Counted from the stretch's first letter, positions 9,235 through 19,314 are shown. The stretch is 64,000 nucleotides of DNA from Acidobacteriota bacterium (GCA_023410055.1 JAEYQK010000073.1:1-64000); one strand, 5' to 3'. Notes: a model not told the origin generated them from the sequence alone. Numbers and translations are program-made.

Positions 9235-9729
9235 ATGATGACGAACGGCTGTGATCCGAAGTTCTGGTGGGACGCCCTGGAGCGGCTTTCGAAGGCGCTG
9301 GGGGAGGTAGGGCCGGATGAAGTTTGTTGTGCTGGCCTGACTCCGAGGCAGACGACCATTCTGCGGAGGCTGGTGGCGAGCGAGGGGGCACGGTTGTCGG
9401 ACCTGGCCGAGCTGTCGGGGATCACGCCGAGCGCGATGACGCGTGTCATCGAGAAGCTTGAGGCGCAGCAGCTTGTGGAGCGCGTTCGCGGGGCGCAGGA
9501 AGATGGGCGCGCGGCGATGGTGCGGATCACGCCGAAGGGGCGCAAGCTGCGCGCGGAACTGGATCAGCTGATGATCGAGCGCGCGACGGCGATCTTGTCG
9601 GCGGTTCCGGCGGACGAGCGTGCCAATGTCCTGCGCGCTCTCGGGGTGCTGGCCGATGCTCTGGAGAAGAGCGGCGGCTGCTGCGGTCCGAATGCGCCGG
9701 ACAAGTTGATTTCGATCGAGAGGAAGTAA
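9235..9729 (+). CDS. MarR-family regulator with Cys pairs, next to arsM
   Basis: A 164-aa winged-helix regulator. The recognition region LSDLAELSGITPSAMTRVIEKLEAQQLVERV (shown here as one helix-turn-helix block, about residues 55-85) and the wing with DGRAAMVRITPKG are typical of MarR. Unusually, it carries cysteine clusters at both ends of the fold: Cys6, a CC pair before the first DNA-binding helix (DEVCCAGL) and a GGCCGP motif near residue 145. Paired thiols could bind arsenite or other soft metals. It lies 81 bp upstream of an arsenite methyltransferase with similar CCG motifs, so it is probably the arsenic-responsive repressor of this unit, in place of the usual ArsR. Two adjacent ATGs (9235, 9238) are possible starts. 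Confidence 0.85.
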   Translation: MMTNGCDPKFWWDALERLSKALGEVGPDEVCCAGLTPRQTTILRRLVASEGARLSDLAELSGITPSAMTRVIEKLEAQQLVERVRGAQEDGRAAMVRITPKGRKLRAELDQLMIERATAILSAVPADERANVLRALGVLADALEKSGGCCGPNAPDKLISIERK

Positions 9730-9810
9730 TTGTGTGCGGGAATCGTCGCGGACGAGACGTCCGCGAGACAGCCGCCGGGACGGCGGCGCTACAGATTAAG
9801 GAGAAAGCAG

Positions 9811-10653
9811 ATGGCAACCAAGGCTGATGAACTGAAAGAATCGGTGAAAGAACACTATGCGGCGATCGCGCGCGGAGAGAAGTCCGGGTGCGGTTGCGGC
9901 CCCAACACGAGCGAGTACGCGACGACGCTTGGCTATACGCAGGAAGATCTGGAAGTCGCGGGCGTAGGGAATCTGGGCCTTGGCTGCGGGAATCCGCTGG
10001 CGTTGGCCGACATCAAGCCGGGCATGACGGTGCTCGACCTGGGCAGCGGTGCGGGTTTCGACGCGTTCCTGGCATGGAAGCGCGTGGGGCCTAGCGGCCG
10101 CGTGATCGGCGTCGATATGACGGACGACATGCTGGCGCAGGCGCGCAAGAACGCAGAGAAACTCGGGGCGCTGAATGTCGAGTTCCGCAAGGGCTTCATC
10201 GAGAAGCTGCCGGTCGAGGACAACTCGGTCGATTACATCACCAGCAACTGCGTCATCAACCTGAGCACCGACAAAACCGCCGTGTTCAGCGAGATTTTCC
10301 GCGTGCTGAAGCCGGGCGGCAAATTTGGCGTCAGCGATATCGTGTTGCTCGGCAACTTGCCTGAGCAGGTCGTGAAGGACGTCAGCGCGTACGTGGGCTG
10401 CGTCGCCGGAGCGAGTCCGATGAACGAGTACATCAACATTGCGCTCGACGCCGGGCTGCGCGATTTGTCGATTCCGCAGATCATGGTTCGCGACGACAAA
10501 CTCGCCAACGTACTGGCGCCGTCGTCAGACAGTGCGCAGAAGAAGACATGTTGCGGTTCGACGCTGATCGAAGAAGCGGCACGCTCATTGGCGTCGATCA
10601 AGTTGCATGGCTCGAAGCCGGGGAAGCCGAAGAGCAGCTGCTGCGGAAACTGA
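9811..10653 (+). CDS. arsM: Arsenite S-adenosylmethionine methyltransferase
   Basis: A 280-aa class I SAM-dependent methyltransferase of the ArsM family, which turns As(III) into methylated, often volatile species. The ATG at 9811 has the strong ribosome site AAGGAG; an upstream in-frame extension from 9730 is mostly a dispersed repeat and is rejected. SAM-binding motif I is DLGSGAGFD (about residues 76-84). The three arsenic-binding cysteines expected of the family are visible as Cys59 (GLGCGNP), Cys147 (SNCVINL) and Cys197 (YVGCVAGA). Further thiols occur in SGCGCGP (Cys27, Cys29) and in two CCG motifs, one near residue 249 and one at the extreme C-terminus (SCCGN). Co-transcription with the upstream MarR gene is likely. 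Confidence 0.93.
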   Translation: MATKADELKESVKEHYAAIARGEKSGCGCGPNTSEYATTLGYTQEDLEVAGVGNLGLGCGNPLALADIKPGMTVLDLGSGAGFDAFLAWKRVGPSGRVIGVDMTDDMLAQARKNAEKLGALNVEFRKGFIEKLPVEDNSVDYITSNCVINLSTDKTAVFSEIFRVLKPGGKFGVSDIVLLGNLPEQVVKDVSAYVGCVAGASPMNEYINIALDAGLRDLSIPQIMVRDDKLANVLAPSSDSAQKKTCCGSTLIEEAARSLASIKLHGSKPGKPKSSCCGN

Positions 10654-10655
10654 AT

Positions 10656-10673
10656 CAGTACTCAGTACTCGGT
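10656..10673. repeat. TACTCAG repeat
   Basis: CAGTACTCAGTACTCGGT directly after arsM. It is related to the longer TACTC array at 20407-20440. Confidence 0.6.
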
Positions 10674-10712
10674 GGTTTCAATCGACTTCACTGAGTGCTG
10701 AGTTGCTCGAAC

Positions 10713-10752
10713 GCACCCTTCCCTGAAGGGAAAGGGTGCGGCAACCCTTTCC
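10713..10752. terminator. Bidirectional hairpin between convergent genes
   Basis: GGAAAGGGT (10729-10737) and ACCCTTTCC (10744-10752) are perfect 9-bp arms around the loop GCGGCA. An alternative hairpin pairs GCACCCTT near 10713 with AAGGGTGC. It lies between arsM (+) and the TPR protein gene (-), where a bidirectional terminator is expected. It also belongs to a dispersed GGTGCGGCACC-type family. Confidence 0.45.
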
Positions 10753-10791
10753 TGCTAACAATCAGGGGCACGCATTGAAGTGATCACTTGC

Positions 10792-12495
10792 TCACTGCGC
10801 CGCCTGCATTCTTGTGTGTATCTCTTCCCATGCTTCGGCGACACGCGGTTCGTGTGAAAGTTCGTATGCTCGCCTAAGGTCGTGTTCGGCTCTTGGGAGA
10901 TCGTTAAGTTTGAAGAAACATTCTCCGCGCCCCGCCCATGCGAACCAATCTTGTGGGTACTGCTGAATCGCCTGATCAAAAATAGGCATTGCTTCGTTAC
11001 ACCGGCCAGCCTCATCGAGCGTCAGTGCTAGTTGCACGTTCGCTTGTGACAACTTGTGCGCGACCCACGCGTTATTAGGCGCGATTTCGTGGCCCACCGT
11101 GAAGACCGTCATGTCGTCCTTCCACATGTCCTCCTGCATTATCGTAAGCAGGCTGAAGGCGATCACAATGAGCGTCACTACCGAGAGAATTGCGATTTGC
11201 TGTCTTCGAACGAGATGAAAACCAACCGACAGGAGCAACATGAGCCCGGCTAATGGGAGGTAGGTGTAGCGACCATGCAAAAAGTCGCCTGGATTCAGAA
11301 CATTCACATTCAAGGTCGGAACCAGGGGGAGAATGAAGATAAGGACTCCCAGCAGTATCGCGCGGTGAACGTTCAGGGCTTCTTGGTATGGAAGCTTGTG
11401 CCGTGCATTGCTCCATGCCCAAGCACAAAAGCCAACTAAAGCCGCGACAGCGCAGCACACCCCTAAGGCAGGCATGAGAACGCCGTGTATCGAAAAACCG
11501 TTCGTCAACGTAGGATCTGCGAACGCGCGGGACCGAGCGGGCCAGAATATTACTTTGATGTAGAACCACAACATTTCGGGCCACGACCATAGCACGGTTG
11601 TCCAAGGCAAGTGCTGCGTTTGAGGAATGAATGAACCTTTCAGGGCATTGACTCGCAGCAGAAGGTATAACACCGTGACAATCAGAAAAGGATAGACCTG
11701 GCGCGTCACAGCAAAGATTCGCAGTCGAGCACTTGGCGTCGTGCCGGTGTGGTCGGGCAAGCTGACTGCGGAAAGCAGAGCTAGAGCGAGAACAAAAAAG
11801 GGCAGCACCAGCGCCGTCTCCTTAGACAGCAGTGCAGCAAAACAGACAACGGCGGAAGCAATTGCCCACACTGCTGGGGGGAGTCCTTTAGCTCTGTTCT
11901 TTCGTCGGGTCTTGCCACGGGACTTCGTCTCGCGCCGCTGCGCAATTGGAAAAGGACGGTCTGCGTACTTGAGGTACAGGAGCAAGGCACCAAGCACCGC
12001 TGCGGACATCAGCGGATCAGGAACGGTGATCCAGGCGACAGACTCCGTCTGTGCCGGATGAAGCGCAAACAGAGTTGCGGCGATCAGGGCAGCAATACGA
12101 TCACGCAACAACTTCCAGGCCAGCAATCCAAGCAGGACGGCAACGGCGAGGTGCTTGAGGATGCTGAGAAGGTGCCAACCCCAGGGAGACAACTCGTTCA
12201 GAATGAAATTCAGCCTCATCCAGAGCACGAATGCCGGCCGGTAAAAACTAGGTGGAGCGTTGGGGATCTGCGACCAGACGTAACTAGTGAAGTATTCGCA
12301 GACATGACCCGATACCTGAATCAGAGGATCCGTAATGAAACTGTGGTCGTCGAGGATGAACTGGAAGTTCAATGACGGGCTGTACACGGCAACAATGGCC
12401 GCTGCCATGACGAAGCAGACAATAACGAAGATGGATGATGGCAGCACCTTTTCCTTTGTTTCTGGTGCGATTGACCGTCTGAACTTATTCTTCAC
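10792..12495 (-). CDS. TMTC-like polytopic membrane protein with C-terminal TPR
   Basis: A 567-aa integral membrane protein with about ten to twelve predicted helices followed by a soluble tail of about 110 residues containing one or two TPR-like repeats (the segments around NEAMPIFDQAIQQYPQDWFAW and DLPRAEHDLRRAYELS). Near the end of the first helix lies a DD pair, Asp49-Asp50 in ILDDHSF, the position of the catalytic acidic residues in GT-C glycosyltransferases and TMTC-type O-mannosyltransferases. The family is frequent in Acidobacteriota. Function as a lipid-sugar-dependent protein glycosyltransferase is inferred, not shown. The start is a GTG with a purine-rich AGAGAAAG upstream. It is monocistronic, convergent with arsM. 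Confidence 0.75.
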   Translation of the reverse strand: MKNKFRRSIAPETKEKVLPSSIFVIVCFVMAAAIVAVYSPSLNFQFILDDHSFITDPLIQVSGHVCEYFTSYVWSQIPNAPPSFYRPAFVLWMRLNFILNELSPWGWHLLSILKHLAVAVLLGLLAWKLLRDRIAALIAATLFALHPAQTESVAWITVPDPLMSAAVLGALLLYLKYADRPFPIAQRRETKSRGKTRRKNRAKGLPPAVWAIASAVVCFAALLSKETALVLPFFVLALALLSAVSLPDHTGTTPSARLRIFAVTRQVYPFLIVTVLYLLLRVNALKGSFIPQTQHLPWTTVLWSWPEMLWFYIKVIFWPARSRAFADPTLTNGFSIHGVLMPALGVCCAVAALVGFCAWAWSNARHKLPYQEALNVHRAILLGVLIFILPLVPTLNVNVLNPGDFLHGRYTYLPLAGLMLLLSVGFHLVRRQQIAILSVVTLIVIAFSLLTIMQEDMWKDDMTVFTVGHEIAPNNAWVAHKLSQANVQLALTLDEAGRCNEAMPIFDQAIQQYPQDWFAWAGRGECFFKLNDLPRAEHDLRRAYELSHEPRVAEAWEEIHTRMQAAQ

Positions 12496-12805
12496 GGACT
12501 TTCTCTGTTACGAGTTGTGATTCGCGCATCTGCCGGTAGGTATTTGCAGAGCTTGAGGTCACTCTGTCCTATACCGAACAACTTCAGCGGTTAACTTAGG
12601 ATAGCCGTTGAAAACAATGTTTTGTACTGCGAATCCGGTCCCGGTCTGGTGCGATGCACGAGTTCCACGACCTTCGCCGGAAGTGGGAGGATGCGGAACC
12701 CCCATGTCTTGAAAATCAGAGATCGAAGTGAAAGGGTGCGGCACCCGTCAATGGGGTGACTCGGCGATCAAGTGACTCAAACACGGATCGGGCATGGCTC
12801 AGAAG
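12496..12805. other. Intergenic region with a GGTGCGGCACC palindrome
   Basis: Just over 300 bases with no supported gene. The palindrome GGGTGCGGCACCC at 12734-12746 belongs to the same dispersed family as 10734, 14616 and the copy inside the gene at 42681. It may terminate the histidine kinase transcript, which ends at 12806 on the minus strand. Confidence 0.5.
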
Positions 12806-14485
12806 TCAACCCACGGATTCGCGTATTTCTCCTGACTGCTGCCGTGGTCTGGTGCGCGAAACGGAGCGGGTAATCTGGTGCAGAGCTTGGCGCAAGCCGG
12901 CGACGCTGATGGGCTTGGTCAGGATCAGGTCGACCGCGGAGTCTGCGGGACTATCGGGCGAGCCAAGTTCTCCGAAACCAGTCAGCAGAATGACGGGCGT
13001 CGTCGCGGACTGCTGCTTGATGGCGTGCGCCAGGGTTTCGCCAGACATGCCGGGCATGGCATGGTCGGTAATCACAAGGTCGAAATCGCCGGAGCTGAAT
13101 TGAGTCAGGGCGTCGGGACCATCGTAGGCGGTCTTGACTTCATGACGGTCGACACTGAGGCAGGCAGCTAGAACCTCGCGACAGTCCGGCTGGTCATCAA
13201 CTACCAGTATCCGCAAGGTGGACGGTGGCGCTTCGACAAGTTCCAGCCTAGGGACTGCCTGGGGTTCGGACAAAGGCACGGTGATAACAAACACAGTTCC
13301 CTGACCCAGTGTGCTCTGGATATCTATGCTGCCGCCATGCCGCCTGACGATACCATGCACAACCGAGAGGCCCAGACCGGTGCCGTTGCCCTGCTTGGTG
13401 GTAAAGAATGGTTCCAGACAGCGGCGGCGAGTCTCCTCCGACATCCCGGTTCCCGTATCTGCAACTTCCAAAACCGCTTTTTGATCCTGTTGGCGCGTGC
13501 TGAGCCGCAAGCGGCCTCCGTTCGGCATACTATCGACCGCGTTCAGCACCAGGTTCATAACGACTTCGCGCATCTCAGCGGGGTTTCCCAGTACGAAGGG
13601 GACTTCCTGGAGATCAGTCTCCACGGAGATGGTGACGCCACGAGCCTCCGCCTGTCCTTGCCAGCGTAGCCGGGTGAGTTCGATGGCTTCACGAACGAGT
13701 TCGTGCGGACGGATAGGCACGAAGGCTTCGTCTTGTTCGCGCCGGCGATAGAACTCGCGCAAGCGGCTCACTATGGAGGTCGCATCCTGAGCGGCCAGAT
13801 TGATCAGTCGCAGCTGGCTAAGAAGCAGCTCCCTGTTTTCCCTCAGTTCTGGTTTTTCCAGCAACAGATCCGAGAATCCAACGATAGGTCCTAGCGCGTT
13901 GTTAAAATCGTGTGCGATGCCGGCCGCCATCTCTCCGAGCGCGTGCAACCGTTCGCGCTCTAACATCTGCTGCTGCGCACAACGCAGTTGTTCGAGCGCC
14001 TCGGTGAGCTGCCCGTTGATGTTGGCGAGTTCTCTCTCGGATCGTTCCTGCAACTCCCACTTTTCCAGTAAGCTGGCTTCCACGCGACGATGGTAGCGAT
14101 GTAACGCTTCACTGAAGAGACTGAGCACAATTCCGTTCAAGGCGAAGTAAAAAATCGTCTGCCTGGCGGATTGTGGCAGGGGCAACCCGGAGAAGGGTGT
14201 CAGGAAGAGGAGCGCGAGGACGCCCGTGGCGGTTCCTGTCGCGACCAGTCCCGGGCCAACTCCGCGAAGGTAGGCGCCGGCGAAGACCGGGAGCAGGAAT
14301 GCGATTGTCCAAAGATGCAAATGGTCTGGAACGTGGAGTATCAGCGCGAGCAGGGCGAGAACAATCACCCCGGCAACGCTAACGAGATACGCACGGACCG
14401 CGGCATGCTTCGAATCGGAGGACAAGGCCCGCGAACAGACATCTCTAATAGACCGTCCGGAGAAATTGCCGATCATGTTCGACAT
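12806..14485 (-). CDS. Membrane hybrid sensor histidine kinase
   Basis: A 560-aa sensor kinase. The ATG at 14485 has GGGGAG 5 bases upstream; the frame is open to 14908 but that part runs through the preceding gene and is rejected. Residues about 30-125 form three or four helices of the DUF4118 (KdpD-like) sensor type (YLVSVAGVIVLALLALIL, then FLLPVFAGAYLRGVGPGLVA). A coiled-coil stretch leads to HisKA with phospho-acceptor His192 in AAGIAHDFNNALGP. The HATPase domain shows the N box (NLVLNAVDSMPNGG), G1 (DTGTGM) and G2 (GTGLGLSVV). A C-terminal receiver domain has the DD pair (VVDDQPD) and the acceptor Asp in LVITDHAMPGMSG. The HDFNN motif is usual for hybrid kinases. No partner response regulator lies beside it. 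Confidence 0.92.
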   Translation of the reverse strand: MSNMIGNFSGRSIRDVCSRALSSDSKHAAVRAYLVSVAGVIVLALLALILHVPDHLHLWTIAFLLPVFAGAYLRGVGPGLVATGTATGVLALLFLTPFSGLPLPQSARQTIFYFALNGIVLSLFSEALHRYHRRVEASLLEKWELQERSERELANINGQLTEALEQLRCAQQQMLERERLHALGEMAAGIAHDFNNALGPIVGFSDLLLEKPELRENRELLLSQLRLINLAAQDATSIVSRLREFYRRREQDEAFVPIRPHELVREAIELTRLRWQGQAEARGVTISVETDLQEVPFVLGNPAEMREVVMNLVLNAVDSMPNGGRLRLSTRQQDQKAVLEVADTGTGMSEETRRRCLEPFFTTKQGNGTGLGLSVVHGIVRRHGGSIDIQSTLGQGTVFVITVPLSEPQAVPRLELVEAPPSTLRILVVDDQPDCREVLAACLSVDRHEVKTAYDGPDALTQFSSGDFDLVITDHAMPGMSGETLAHAIKQQSATTPVILLTGFGELGSPDSPADSAVDLILTKPISVAGLRQALHQITRSVSRTRPRQQSGEIRESVG

Positions 14486-14615
14486 GGGAACTCCCCGTAC
14501 TCCAATGCTGCTTCGGCGGCCCACAAGACCGGAAACCATCTGGTCTCCGGGGAAGTTTAGCACAAGGGCGCAGGAGGGATGAGCGGAGTTCTTGAACTCA
14601 TCTCCCGTTCGGTGA

Positions 14616-14630
14616 GGGGCGCGGCACCCC
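14616..14630. repeat. GGGGCGCGGCACCCC palindrome
   Basis: Member of the dispersed GGTGCGGCACC-type palindrome family, found between the histidine kinase gene and the reductase gene. Confidence 0.6.
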
Positions 14631-14666
14631 ATTTTCGTTAGAGTAGAACGGGGAGACGGTGCAAAC

Positions 14667-14692
14667 GAAAAGGACGGGGCAAAGCCCCGTCC
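14667..14692 (-). terminator. Intrinsic terminator of the DHFR-like gene
   Basis: On the minus strand GGACGGGGC-TTT-GCCCCGTCC is followed by TTTTCGTTT, about 38 bases past the stop of the reductase gene. The same hairpin with the same flank occurs at 15396-15421 after rpoD. Confidence 0.75.
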
Positions 14693-14729
14693 CCGCGCAA
14701 GCCAAAAGTCAACGCATCTGACTCGCGCG

Positions 14730-15317
14730 CTATTGCTGGTTCTGCAAGGGTCCAGCGACCTTGTAGGAGTTGGCGACGATGCCCGTCGGAGAAGTCTTCG
14801 TGCTATTGAGGGTAAATGCCCGGGCTGGAGTTCCCTCCGCAAAAAAGCGTTTGCCTTTGCCCAGCAGGACAGGATTGACGAGCAGAAGCACCTCATCGGC
14901 AAGCCCATGCTCGAGCAGCGCCGAAGTGAGGGTCGAGCTGCCGCAGAGGATCAGGTCCGGGCCGTCCTTCGCCTTGATCGCGCGAACGCCGTTCACGATG
15001 TCCGGCCCAACACTCTCGAACGGGCCCCACTCCAGGCTCTCCGGCCGGTGGGTGACGACATACTTGGTCGCCGCATTCAACCTGTCCGCCATCGGGCTCT
15101 TTGGCGCCTTAGGCCAGAAAGCCGACCAGAAATCGTAGGTTCGGCGGCCAATCAGCAGATCGAAGCGCTCGCCGTATTCCTGAAGGAGCATCGCTAACCC
15201 GGCAGGAGTGCGATATGGCGCGCTCCAGTCGCCGTATGGGAAGTCGCCGTCTTTGTCGAGGCCAGCCTGGATCACGCCATCTAGCGAAATGTGTTCAATG
15301 AGTTTCAGCTTTCGCAC
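14730..15317 (-). CDS. RibD/DHFR-fold dihydrofolate reductase family protein
   Basis: A 195-aa protein of the RibD C-terminal/YyaP family. It begins RKLKLIEHISLDGVIQ, the usual first strand of the fold. LLIGRRTYDFW and the NADPH-binding-like LCGSSTLTSALLEHGLADEV near residue 135 are typical, as is NPVLLGKGKRFF. Family members are NADPH-dependent reductases of uncertain substrate, frequently found as stand-alone genes. The start is GTG with AGGAGG 7 bases upstream. The gene sits between two copies of an identical terminator hairpin, so it is probably monocistronic. Confidence 0.85.
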   Translation of the reverse strand: MRKLKLIEHISLDGVIQAGLDKDGDFPYGDWSAPYRTPAGLAMLLQEYGERFDLLIGRRTYDFWSAFWPKAPKSPMADRLNAATKYVVTHRPESLEWGPFESVGPDIVNGVRAIKAKDGPDLILCGSSTLTSALLEHGLADEVLLLVNPVLLGKGKRFFAEGTPARAFTLNSTKTSPTGIVANSYKVAGPLQNQQ

Positions 15318-15395
15318 TTGAAATCCTCCTTCACGCTAGATGCCCGTTCGCACAACAAAGAAAGGCGCGAATTAAGTCGTGCCTTTGCTAAAAAC

Positions 15396-15421
15396 GAAAA
15401 GGACGGGGCAAAGCCCCGTCC
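15396..15421 (-). terminator. Intrinsic terminator of rpoD
   Basis: On the minus strand GGACGGGGC-TTT-GCCCCGTCC is followed by TTTTCGTTTTTA, about 43 bases past the rpoD stop. Hairpin and flank match the element at 14667-14692. Confidence 0.8.
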
Positions 15422-15425
15422 TTTC

Positions 15426-15448
15426 GCCGGACTGGAGTCCGGCGCTAC
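15426..15448. repeat. 23-bp dispersed repeat, intergenic copy
   Basis: GCCGGACTGGAGTCCGGCGC followed by TAC. Identical copies lie in frame inside the gene at 41159-44137 (42650-42672 and 43748-43770), and a one-mismatch copy lies at 53271-53293. The core is the palindrome GCCGGACTGGAGTCCGGC. Confidence 0.9.
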
Positions 15449-15463
15449 GAAGTTGTGTGCCGC

Positions 15464-17149
<1,686 letters not shown>

Positions 17150-17167
17150 AGTGGCAATACCTCTCCG

Positions 17168-17189
17168 GACGTTCTACAGATAGAACGTC
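17168..17189. promoter_or_regulatory. Palindrome in the rpoD leader
   Basis: GACGTTCT-ACAGAT-AGAACGTC has perfect 8-bp arms around a 6-bp spacer, 19-40 bases upstream of the rpoD start codon. It could be a repressor operator or an mRNA hairpin just upstream of the ribosome site. The arms contain GTTC/GAAC, similar to many HTH operators. Confidence 0.45.
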
Positions 17190-17394
17190 TGACGCGCACA
17201 ACAGCGGTGCGGCATGACCAGTGCTAGGGAATATGAAACACAGCGGAAACCTAACGATGTTAGCACACTCCTGTCCACCTTCCCAGCGAAAACACGAGTC
17301 GCTACCCTGCTTAGATGGGCGGAAACGCGCAATGGTTTCTAAGTAGGCCCTTTTTTTTCTGCAATTTGGGGCGAAACGCAGCGGATGAGAGATC

Positions 17395-17470
17395 GGGTCA
17401 AAGGGGATCGGGTGATCTGGCCATCGGGTGATCGGGTGATTGAAAACCGGAAACGGATGAACGGATGACT
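17395..17470. repeat. GATCGGGTGATC-type repeat array
   Basis: Several direct and imperfect copies of (A)TCGGGTGATC with GGCCATCGGGTGATCGGGTG at the core, followed by GGATGAACGGATGA. Related stretches occur at 21062-21145 and 37417-37455, always just past a gene's 3' end. Confidence 0.7.
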
Positions 17471-17505
17471 TGCCGAGAATGCGACGCGGGCGCTCCAAAT
17501 CGGGG

Positions 17506-19314
17506 TCAGCGGCCAGCTACGTTGGCGATGGCCCGGTCCACCTCCACTTTTTCGCGGAGGAGTCGCGCCAGAGCCTCGGAATCGTGCTTCCGCTCGGCTT
17601 CCTGGATGCGGGCCTTGATCTCGCGCTGGCGGCGTTCGAGAGCGCGGCGACGGAGAGCGGTCACGGTGCTTTCGACCAGTTCGGGCGTGAGTTCCTCATC
17701 TTCTTTCATCAAGGTCTCGGCCAGCAGGCGTCGGTCGGAGTCGCTGAGCGCGAGCGACATGGGGTCAGCGTCGGTCCGAAGCATTTCGTCGATCAGGGCG
17801 GCGGTTGAGAATCCCTCGTGAAGGCGCTCTTCGGAGAGGATGAAGCGGACCTGGCGGGCAGGATCGAAGGCGTGCTCCTCGCCGTCGCGGTCCGAGAAAG
17901 ATACGTCGGAGTTGGTGGTGGCCAGGGCGCGGATAAGAATGCGTTCGGCCTGAGTGACTTGCGCGGCAGCGGGGGCCTTGACCTCGGATGAGGAGCGGGC
18001 GGTGGCGACGTGGCGCAGCTCCTGCCGGAGCACGGCAGAGTCGATGTCAAGCCGCTGGGCGATCTGGTTGGCCAGTTCGTCGCGAGCGATGCGGCTGGGT
18101 ACGCGCTGAATGTGGGGCAGCAGGAAATTCACGGCGCGGACCTTGCCTTCGGGAGTCGTGACCGGGAACTGCGTACGGGCGCGGTCAATGAGGTAGTCGA
18201 AGTACTTGGGCGCGGAGCGAAGTGCGGTCGCGTAGGCATCTACGCCTTTCTTGCGAACGAAGAGGTCAGGATCGAAACCGGGTTCAAGGGTGAGGACGCG
18301 AATCTGAAAATCTTCCTGTACGAGCATGGCGAGCGAGCGCTCGGCGGCGTTGGCTCCGGCGGTGTCGGGGTCGAAGTTGACGATGAGGTTCTTGGTGTGG
18401 CGGGCGATCATGCGTACTTGGGGCTCGGTGAAGGCGGTGCCTGAGCTGGCGATCACGTTCTTGATGCCGGCGGAGTAGACGGAAATGCAGTCCATCTGGC
18501 CTTCGACGAGGATCGCGAACTTAATGTCGCGAATGGCCTGCTTGGCCTTGTCGAGATTGAAGAGCACGTGCGACTTGGAGTAGATCGGCGTCTCGGGAGA
18601 GTTGAGGTACTTCGGGCCGTGCTTTTCGTCGGCGGCGAGGATGCGTCCGGTGAAGGCTATGACCTTGCCATGCTCGTTGCAGATCGGGAACATGATGCGG
18701 CCGCGAAAAGCGGCATAGGCAGCGTCCATCGTGAACTGATCGTTCTTGCATTTGAGCAAGCCGCTCGAGGCGAGGACGTCTTCTGAAAACGCGCCTTTCA
18801 GGCGGTCCTTCAAGGCGAAGCCGGATTCGGGAGCGAAGCCGATCCGGAACTCGGCGATGGATTTTTCGTTTAGGCCGCGGCTGGCGAGATACTCGCGAGC
18901 AACGGCAGCCTCGGGTTTGCGCAGTTGCTCCTGGAACCACGCGCACGCGGATTCGTGGGCGTCGAGCAATGCGCCGCGCATCTTGAATTCGCGCGCTTCC
19001 TGCGGGCTGGCGAATTCGACCTTGGGCAGCGGAATGTTGAGCTTCTGGGCGACGACGCGCACGGCTTCGGGGAAGGTGATGTTCTCGATCTTCTGCACGA
19101 AGCTGAAGACATCGCCTGACGCTCCGCAACCGAAGCAGTGATAGAACTGGCGTGCCTGATGGACGGAGAACGAACCGGTCTTCTCTTTGTGGAAGGGGCA
19201 GAGGCCTGACCAGTTTTGCGCGCCGGCTTTGCGCAGCTTGACGTACTCGCCCACGATACGGACGATGTCGGCCTGCTGCTTGACCGTGTACGCGAAATCT
19301 CCAGGGTTGGCCAT
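17506..19314 (-). CDS. dnaG: DNA primase DnaG
   Basis: A 602-aa bacterial primase, which makes RNA primers at the replication fork. The N-terminal CHC2 zinc ribbon is clear (CPFHKEKTGSFSV and FYHCFGCGASGDV). The catalytic core contains the Toprim motif LVEGQMDCISVYSAGIKNV with the acidic cluster NFDPDTAGANAAERSL. The C-terminal quarter corresponds to the helicase-binding region. ATG at 19314 (MANPGDFAYTVK) is preferred; an in-frame TTG at 19338 adds eight residues. It is transcribed toward rpoD, as in macromolecular-synthesis operons, without rpsU in the window. Confidence 0.95.
   Translation of the reverse strand: MANPGDFAYTVKQQADIVRIVGEYVKLRKAGAQNWSGLCPFHKEKTGSFSVHQARQFYHCFGCGASGDVFSFVQKIENITFPEAVRVVAQKLNIPLPKVEFASPQEAREFKMRGALLDAHESACAWFQEQLRKPEAAVAREYLASRGLNEKSIAEFRIGFAPESGFALKDRLKGAFSEDVLASSGLLKCKNDQFTMDAAYAAFRGRIMFPICNEHGKVIAFTGRILAADEKHGPKYLNSPETPIYSKSHVLFNLDKAKQAIRDIKFAILVEGQMDCISVYSAGIKNVIASSGTAFTEPQVRMIARHTKNLIVNFDPDTAGANAAERSLAMLVQEDFQIRVLTLEPGFDPDLFVRKKGVDAYATALRSAPKYFDYLIDRARTQFPVTTPEGKVRAVNFLLPHIQRVPSRIARDELANQIAQRLDIDSAVLRQELRHVATARSSSEVKAPAAAQVTQAERILIRALATTNSDVSFSDRDGEEHAFDPARQVRFILSEERLHEGFSTAALIDEMLRTDADPMSLALSDSDRRLLAETLMKEDEELTPELVESTVTALRRRALERRQREIKARIQEAERKHDSEALARLLREKVEVDRAIANVAGR

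Larger units (their letters stand above)
17150..17505. other. dnaG-rpoD intergenic region
   Basis: This gap holds a perfect palindrome close to the rpoD start (17168-17189) and an array of GATCGGGTGATC-type repeats at about 17395-17470 next to dnaG. Promoters of rpoD should lie here but no consensus pair was recognised. No gene is supported. Confidence 0.6.

Noticed and set aside
9730..9810. N-terminal extension of ArsM
   Set aside because: The extension is encoded by a dispersed GGCGGCGCTACAG-type repeat, and the internal ATG at 9811 has a strong ribosome site.
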